A stretch of DNA of 64,000 nucleotides. It comes from Lactifluus volemus. Taxonomy: Eukaryota > Basidiomycota > Agaricomycetes > Russulales > Russulaceae. Where the stretch lies: positions 124,001 to 188,000 of the forward strand of contig WTXI01000056.1 of assembly GCA_022376515.1 (NCBI GenBank), in the 5' to 3' direction. Both the position numbers and the translations under genes were made by a program. The notes beneath the pieces are model-generated. The model was given only the letters and a program-made list of their open reading frames with translations. It ran no database searches and was not told where the DNA came from. Positions 56,768 through 64,000 of this stretch are shown piece after piece (the first letter of the stretch is position 1; each line of letters opens with the position of its first letter).

Positions 56768-59427
56768 TGAGTTGGGCGTTCAGATTTTGGGGTACGAGAC
56801 GGGAACCGGACGAGACTTCTGCGAGAATGATTGAGGGATGTGAAGCGAAGCAGAGAATGAGCGATCAAGTTACTTTATGAAGAGTGAGAGGTTTTCAATT
56901 CTGTCATTGACACCGCCTCCCCCAATAGCTTCCTCAGCGCGATTGGCGGGAGTACGACATTTCAGTCTGGCTGCCCGAGTCCGCCCATTCCATCGGGTCA
57001 TTTCCGAAAGGCAACCAGATCAGTGATTGGCTCTGGTAAACTTGACAACCTGTCTTGACTTGATTTATTGGAATCGAGGCGAGTGTTATGTTGAAAGATT
57101 ACCAGTAAGTTAGTGCGCTGGCATGTCCGGTCTTTCCGGAGACACCCTCGTGAATCACAGGCACTGCCCCCCTCGGCTCATTTGACTAATATGTATGCGC
57201 TAGCGGAAGACCGCATTTTGACATCATCGATGCATCATCAACTCAGGCGGTCAATGATAGTCGAAACTCAAAACCAGCTACCTGTGACTAATGTGAACGA
57301 TAACCGAGAAACGATTATCATCATTGATGCATTGATGCATCGATGCGTCATCATCGACACGATATGATATGTGGTATAATGCCGCGATTTAGATCACGTT
57401 TTGGTGATACGCTCTCTCGAGGGTGAACAGACTGCAAACGTCATTGTTATTTTACCAATTAACCTGCATGAAAACTAATTTAAAAAAAAGGCTATAAGCA
57501 ATGTGTCTCGAAGCCAAAAGGAAAAATATTATTTGCAATTGGTAAACCCAAGATTTTATCATGGACGTTAGGGACGGGGAGTAGAAAAGATGTGTTAGAA
57601 AAAACTGCCGGAGGCCCGGAGGGAGAGTGAAAGGGAGAAGAAACACTTGGATGAGCACGTGACCCAATCCGCGTCGTCTGGAAACAACCCATCATCATCG
57701 CCCCCGCCCGGTTCTGATCTGTATCCACTCACGCGTCAGCAGCAGCACCTACATTTTCATCATCCTGTTCCTCTCCCCATCTCTGAGTCCGTATTCAAAA
57801 CTAAACTACAGTAGTCCTTCTGATACCGAACATCAGACCATCGTCACTCATGGGGTCCTTCTCAACATCCTAGCTGGCGCAGCAGGGGGGCTCAATGGAA
57901 CACAATGAGCTACGAGAGGAGCAGGAGCAGTGGCGAACACGTCGTCCTCAGCGCCGCCGCTGCTGTCGTGACGATGGAGTCGGAGTTGGTGGTAGTGAAA
58001 ACGATGGTGCGCCCGGCGCACTTCACGTAAATGCGCACTGCGTGCCCACCTCCTTTCAGAGCGCAGTATAGGTCCATTGAGAGATGTCCAATGATGCGAG
58101 CTCGAGACCTGCACTGACAATATGGGAGTTGGCGACAGGGGCGCATGATGCGGATGCGGGGTGCGCGAGCGCGGCCCACGATGATGGTTCGAGTGATCGT
58201 CGACACTGTCGGCTGATCCATCATGGGGCGATGCGAGGCCGGGACTGCGGATGTGGTAGCCGGTACCGTGACAGTTTTCGGCTCCCGCGCTCGCGCTTGC
58301 GCGTGAGGTACAATTGCCGTCGAAGTTTTTGAGACATTCGAGGTCGAGGGTGGGTCGCTGTTTACGCAGCGCAGTAGTAGTCGTTGGTCGTTGACCGAGA
58401 TCAGAACGATTACTTACGCTCCAGCAAGTAAGGTTGGTGTCGACATCCTCGACATTTCTAGTCTTTACAGACATCTTGACCCCATTCATTGTGACAGCAC
58501 ACTGGCAGTAACTGGCGTCCTTAAGGTACTAAGTTATTAACTCTGGGTCATGGAACTAGCAACGTTGCAAGTTGCAACGGCGAATCAGAAACATGAAGTC
58601 CGCCCCGCTACGTGCGAGACGGACGTGCCATGCCAGTGAACAGTAAAATCTATTACGTCCGTAGATGATGGGTGCAGTTGAAGTCACTAGAACTAGGTCG
58701 GAGATCATAACGTGACTCACCGGCAGGCTGTTCAAGTTGCTGGGGCAATTCCTCCTCTGATGACGAACGTCCTTCTAACACCACAAGTCCACAACAGTCC
58801 ATTTGTTATCTGTCATCGCCAATTTCCCGACATTACGTTTACGATGGTTACCACAACTGTACCGTAGCCGCGATTCAATCTTTCAAAATTTATCCCTGTC
58901 GTGTTCGGCGGGAATGGGCTTCATGATTATCACAGTACAGTATTGTATTCAGGTTCCAAAAAATCTGAACTTCCAACGATTCCTTGACCAAAGAGAATCT
59001 GTGTACTGAATATACGGCATCTGTCTCACGTGTTGGAAGTGATTCCGAACCATGACTTGGAGACGCCCATTAGGCGATTCCAATCAGGCTTGATGTCTTT
59101 TCCCAGCCTTTACCATCCGCAACGTTCACAACACTTGGTACTACAGCACCAACGACCTTCAGCAGAATGTCACCTGTGCTTGTCGCCGCACAGCTTTGAC
59201 CCCCTGAGACTCGTGCCTGATAGGCTTGATCCTTAGTTACGGTCGCCGCTCACTGCCAGTGGCACGGGCACTGTTGTTTTTCAACAACGTTGTTGATGTT
59301 TTGATTGGCGTTCCTCTTCTGTTAAATAGCTAGTGCGCCTCCTGCGCCACATCTCTCTCTCTTTCCCGTGAGCTAGTTGCGACAACTTCTTCAACTTCCA
59401 CATCAGTACTTCGAACTGCAGAGCTCA
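56768..59427. promoter_or_regulatory. Divergent intergenic region D6/K6
   Basis: 2660 bp between opposed start codons. It contains an ATGCATTGATGCATCGATGC-like short direct repeat near 57327 and a GC-richer block at 57850-58490 described separately. Otherwise nothing is supported. Confidence 0.4.
57848..58489 (-). CDS. Doubtful hypothetical gene
   Basis: An open minus-strand frame of 213 codons starts MNGVKMSVKTRNVEDVD. A good 60-bp intron (GTAAGT...AACAG) would follow TNLTCWS without changing frame. The block is richer in GC than its surroundings. Composition is Ser/Thr/His/Pro-rich and I recognise no domain. A shorter overlapping frame (58224-57910) is equally possible. It would be an odd gene inside the D6/K6 pair. 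Confidence 0.25.
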   Translation of the reverse strand: MNGVKMSVKTRNVEDVDTNLTCWSVSNRSDLGQRPTTTTALRKQRPTLDLECLKNFDGNCTSRASASAGAENCHGTGYHIRSPGLASPHDGSADSVDDHSNHHRGPRSRTPHPHHAPLSPTPILSVQVSSSHHWTSLNGPILRSERRWARSAHLREVRRAHHRFHYHQLRLHRHDSSGGAEDDVFATAPAPLVAHCVPLSPPAAPARMLRRTP

Positions 59428-60754
59428 ATGCCTCGCCCAGTAGAAGCTGTCTGGGGATACGAAGAGGCATCAGCAAGGAGAGAGGTTGGGACGCTCTTCG
59501 AAAGTGAGCAATGGTGGCAGGAACAGTACCACGAGATTGAGAGTCATGGATACGAGCTTCGTTCTCGGTATCGTCCTGATTGGGAGCCATCTTGGAAAAA
59601 GACGGGAAAGGCATTTTTCCTTGCGGAAGACGGTCAAGTTAACCTTGTGAGTCGTCGTTTTGCTAATGCTTTATATCCTTACACTTGCTTTAGTTGTCGA
59701 GTACCATGGACGCAATGCGTCGACGCGATGGAAAACAAGTCATGCTCAAGAGGGTTTCACAACAGCAAGAACTGGAGATTGCCCAGCTGCTCTCTTCTCC
59801 AGAGCTCCGGCGCGATCCCCGTAATCATTGTGTGCCGTTGCTAGAATCCCTTAAACCCTCCAACGCTCTTGACCAAACATTGATTGTGATGCCTTACCTG
59901 CGCCCCTTCAATTGCCCTCGTTTCCAAACCTTTGGCGAGTTCATCGCATTCTTCACACAAATATGTGATGTGAGGCTTGTGCATCACAGAGGAGTAAATC
60001 CCTGACGATACTTGGCACAGGGCCTCTTATTTATGCACGAGCGTAATATCGCACATCGGTACGCTTGAACGATTCAGTTGCCAGTGGAGATTTTCACCAA
60101 TACGCTCTCAGGGATTGTACAGAAAACAACATTATGCTAGATCCATCTGGGATGTATCCTGAAGGGTTCCATCCCATCAAGATGGATCGATGCAGAGAAT
60201 TCAAAAGCTGTGCTAAACGATATACCAGAACTCAGCGACCCGCGCGCTATTATTTGATCGACTTTGGCTTGTCCCGCCGATACGATTCGCGAGACGCATT
60301 AGACGAACCACTACGGGGAGGTGACAAGTCCGCGCCCGAGCATCAACACAAGGTACCATGCAATCCGTTTCATACCGACATTTATTACCTTGGAAACCTT
60401 GTCCGTGAGCACTTTATAAAGGTAGTCGTATCCACAAAGGCTCGTCAGTTACCTGGACTGACTAAAATCTTTCAGAAATGCAACGGTTTCGATTTTATGA
60501 AGGAATTAGTTGACGCGATGACAGACGGGGTACCAGAAAAAAGACCTGTGATTGAGGACGTCATTGAGAGATTCTCTCGCGTTCGCAACTCATTGAGCGG
60601 ATTCAAGCTGCGCTCCCCCATCACGTCGAGAAAGGACGTCACTCCAATCATTGCTTTTCGATATGCGCAACAGACGATTCGCACAGTCGGATATTTCCTT
60701 TGCCAAACCCCTGCTATCCCAGACGTCTCACACATGTATCATTGGCACCGTTAA
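59428..60754 (+). CDS. Small protein kinase K6
   Basis: Five exons (59428-59646, 59694-59969, 60021-60058, 60112-60421, 60476-60754) give 373 residues. The N-terminal block is GTLFESEQWW, YELRSRYRPDWEPSW and AFFLAEDGQ. The kinase lysine is in VMLKR, the loop is HRDCTENNIM, followed by LIDFGLSRRY and NPFHTDIYYLGN. Exon 2 is three codons shorter than in K2, K4 and K5, with QQQELEIAQLLSS in place of the usual D-G-P-H-E-L segment. The divergent partner is D6; the convergent neighbour is the partial D7. Confidence 0.88.
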
Positions 60755-61671
60755 CATACGTAACAACACGCTTCCCGTTATATTTCCATGCTGTTACCAC
60801 GTGTAGCTTGTTGGTTTGTTTTGATGTGTTGCAATTGTTGATTTAATGTTCAATGGACTATACATTCACGGGTGCGAATGACACAGTGAGGAATGTAGGA
60901 TCGAGCAGTCGAGCAGCGGCTCCGCTAGATTGGATACATCTTGCTCAAGCTACTAGTAACAGGGTCAACACGCGGTGATGGTCACCATGAAGGTGCCAAG
61001 CCGCATGTGTAGCGTGCCTCTTGTGCGTGCATTTCAGGCACGGTGGGTGTAGGGAATGATGTGCCATTCGAAAATGAAACCGGTTAGAGGTACAGTGCCA
61101 GATCGAGATCATGCACTCGGTGCCAACGCTGACCCAGAGTCCAAGTCGGAGAGCGCACGGAGACTACGTCGGCTAGAGTCTCAGGATCTACGTCCCTTAC
61201 AGCAGCAATTTCGTAACAAAATATGGATATCGTATCACCAACTGAAAGATGGCATGCAATTGTACGAAGGAGTAGCCACAAATAGGGAGGTCCCACTGAC
61301 TTGGCTGTATCATAAAGTATGGTATGGGTTTCGTGGCCTATACTAGTAATACTATAGCACGAAAGAGGACTAGATAAACATTTCGGAAGTATCACTTTAT
61401 GAAGCATGTAAAGTGGGGATCCGTACCCGGGGTGTACGTTGATGGATATACTCTAAAAGTCTATCTGGGTGATGGGACGGCTGATCTGGGTTGTTACAAC
61501 ACGACGCAGACAGCTCACAGACAACTTCAAATGATGCAGGGATTTTGGACCTGCGCATTTATCAAAATAGCTTAGGCCCGCCATACAAGCCTACGATAAG
61601 CCGCTACGGGAAAAGGGGGGCAGTCAGTATCTCATCTGTGCGGCTCGCCGGACGAGCCATGTAATCCTCAC
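60755..61671. other. Region where the 3' part of D7 would be expected; nothing recognised
   Basis: The IECCxxEW and INxxWF exons of the family are not seen in the minus-strand frames here. No other gene is supported. Confidence 0.4.
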
Positions 61672-61980
61672 CTCAACATCCTTCTGAGTCTCTTGGGCCT
61701 TTTCGAGGTACACTTGGGCTTTGCGGAGGTGACCAAAGATACTGTTGTCATCCAGACCAATACGAAGGTCTCCCGTGCTATAAACAAGGTTGTCAATGAC
61801 CAAAACCACTTCAAGCAGCGACGAAGAGCCTCACCAAGTCAACCATCCCATTGCCATTTGATAGTTATCCAGGCCTATGACATTCTTGCGTTCTTCCACT
61901 CGCTTCCTGGCGCTCTCTAAGATAGAGTCTGCTTCCTTCACCCGTTCCATTGTATGTGGGATGTGCAGATCAGGCTTCAT
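61672..61980 (-). pseudogene. DUF6532-like D7, first two exons only
   Basis: From ATG 61980 the frame reads ERVKEADSILESARKR and VEERKNVIGLDNY, matching the exon 1 pattern (K-x-GDxxLxxAR) of the other members. A GTGAGG...TATAG intron leads to exon 2, GDLRIGLDDNSIFG and LRKAQVYLEKAQE, which aligns with the MRxGLxxxxG exon of D1-D6. It ends at a GTGAGG donor at 61671. Downstream exons were not found, so this is either a truncated relic or a diverged member whose remaining exons I cannot recognise. It is the most diverged member. Confidence 0.5.
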
Positions 61981-64000
61981 GGCGATCAGGATAAAGCTAG
62001 AGTGGGAGGAAATACCAGCGATGCAGGTGCCCCGAGAGACTCCTGACTTAAGTATTAGGTGACTTGGTCACCACATCGTATAAACTGGTACTGTAGGGTG
62101 TAGTGGATACTGTAGGAATAAGCAAGAGGTGATCCGAGTCGAATGATCGGTTGTCATCTTGATAACAATCGATTGAGCGCCAAAACGTGCCGAACCTTAT
62201 TTTTATTTAAATATTTTTTAGGGCATTTCTACGTGTGTTTCCTGCATTCATGGGAGCCAACTGAAACCCGTAAACAGACGGAGGTCCCTCAAATGTCTGG
62301 AGAAACCATGTTTTACTTGCAGCAGCCCCCATCTCAGATAATTCAAGGACCAACATCGGGATATGCCAGTGGGAGTGGCGTAGGACACCATATGGTGGCA
62401 CATGAAACCCTACGGCCACTTTTGACGCTGACTCGCGAAGTTGCGCTTCTTGTAACCGTGACATAAGTATCGTCATACCGCATCTGGAATGATAGTGGCA
62501 TAGGGTGCTCTGAGTGTTCTCACAGGTTCCGCGGTGTTTCAAGTTCTCTACCGGAATCGTAAGTAGCGAAGCAGTGGCCCGGGAAAAAGGTCACAGCACC
62601 TAGACACACCGTCAAGCGATAAGTATATCCGTTGCGCGCGAGTCGTGCGCATTCCTTAGGATCCAGCAGAGGCTAAGAGTTTCTCACGCTGCACGCTGTC
62701 CTAACTCGTGAGAATGGTAAACGATGTTTACCAGGTTGAGCGCTCCGTCCATTTGATAGCGAAACCGATTGGTGGCAAATGACTGAGCTGAGCCTCACCA
62801 TTACACAACTCAATTTCAATCACCTTTGTTCCTAGGGATGCCTTGCTGGAAACTGTTACCGTAAATTAAGGGAAAGCGTAGCTTTTCTTATTATTATAAG
62901 AACCACGTTGTTCGATGCTGAGAACAGTGAGAAGTCGAACTACGGCCGACGAGGGTCATGGCGCAATCTGTATATTGTACCAAGTTAACTCGCATAGAAA
63001 TGATGCGACAACCGTGCATGGTACAAGCTAACGTGGATGACAGGATGGTCGCGGTGGTAAAGGGAGGTTGCCAGGGCCAAGGAGTGGGTCCACGATAGAT
63101 TCCGAGTCGGATACAACCAGGTTTCTGCTAGGGTACCGTCGTGAATCCGAAGAATCATAACGTCTGCGGCCACGAAGAAGATGCGTGGAAGGGCGTGTCA
63201 GATAAGAGTAACCATGGGACCGGTGGTGTGACAATAAGACTTACTGTTGGGCAGTAAAAGAAATCATCCGTCTCCCTTCGAGTCCCTTAGTATAGGCTAG
63301 TAGATGGTATGGGAAGAATGGGCAGTACGTGGGTGGACGGGCCGATACGCGTGAACGGGTAATGGACACGTCCGATTGCTGATGCCGAAGACGACTTTGA
63401 GGAAGGGGTAGAAGAATTGCAGGAAGAAAGGGTGTCAGAAAGGTGCAGGACTCGGAGAAGTACGTTCGAGACATATGCCCAAGAAGAAAACTCACATCGG
63501 ACCCAGCTCGTTAGTACTAAAAGCAGGAGAGGTGTACTGATGATCCCTCCCACTGGCAGTGAGGGATATTGCCAGACTTTTGGATGGTAGAATATATATT
63601 AGGACGCACTGAAGTTCCCCATCATCGGTTTTGTTGGTACAATTTGCGAGTTTTTGTAGACCCCGCAGTCACAAGCTGGGAGTGTTTTCAATAATTAAAT
63701 TATTATTCTACTAAATAATTCATATAGAAATTATATAACTGTCCGAGAATTCGTCTGGTTAAGTTAGGACCATGGTACAGTTACCACTACCGTACAAGGC
63801 CGATGCACCGCATTGTTCGATTGCGGTGCAATAAAAATATTTATCAAGTTATGGCTAGGACGTAATGCGCATGGAAAAAAGTCCGACAGCCTTTTTGGTT
63901 TGTTGGATAGCTATATCATCTCAACCACCCCAACAAAGCTGCCCCACAAACATGAAGCAGTCATCGGAAGCCTTCACTCCTCCTCCGATCCTCGATTCTA
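61981..64000. other. Right edge, no gene recognised
   Basis: About 2 kb upstream of D7. By the pattern a divergent kinase would follow to the right, but none of its N-terminal motifs (ExWWR, RPRYHPxW) is seen before the window ends. AT-rich stretches lie near 62197-62220 and 63690-63740. Confidence 0.4.

Noticed and set aside
63361..63589. Acidic plus-strand frame ending in TAG
   Set aside because: Composition looks coding, but there is no start codon and no acceptor site between the upstream stop and the frame.
1..64000. CRISPR array, bacterial operon or phage content
   Set aside because: Spliced genes and LTR elements show a eukaryotic nuclear origin; no spaced short repeats are present.

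Overview
The window is nuclear DNA of a filamentous basidiomycete, most likely an agaricomycete. The evidence is genes split by many 35-60 bp GT-AG introns, DUF6535 and DUF6532-type proteins, a small-kinase family of the kind expanded in Agaricomycetes, and chromodomain Ty3 and Ty1/copia retrotransposons. The species cannot be named from the sequence.

Layout. 1-4253: the 3' part of a Ty3/gypsy chromovirus (end of RT, RNase H, integrase, chromodomain, a further ORF with a zinc knuckle, 3' LTR). 4370-7798: two unrecognised host-like genes; the second is split by a 371-bp near-perfect palindromic MITE with a clean target duplication. 7870-8280: AT-rich degenerate repeat. 8759-14438: a complete, young copia element on the minus strand, with LTRs differing at 1 of 451 positions and TSD TCTTC. 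15792-18660: a DUF6535 membrane-protein gene (minus). 18692-24049: a second complete copia element (plus; 485-bp LTRs, TSD CAACT) that landed 32 bp upstream of the DUF6535 start codon.

25194-61980: the main feature. Six apparently intact small protein kinases, all on the plus strand and all with the same five-exon structure, are interleaved with seven members of a DUF6532-like family, all on the minus strand. In five cases the two families form a head-to-head (divergent) pair, and between pairs they converge. One DUF6532-like member (37710-41478) has its C-terminal module tandemly triplicated and is spliced to a long extra C-terminal region. One lacks an internal exon, and one at the right edge is recognisable only in its first two exons. 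No function is known for the pairing; a kinase plus partner or substrate role is an inference from genomic arrangement only.

Nine of ten frameshifts I could place, all in the retrotransposons or the DUF6535 gene, have the phase of a single-base deletion, several of them in homopolymers. The kinase/DUF6532 array shows none. This may be a residual sequencing or polishing artefact in repeats, so 'pseudogene' calls on the young elements should be treated with care. Genuine decay is also visible: 10 of 11 differences between the LTRs of the second copia element are transitions at CpG sites.
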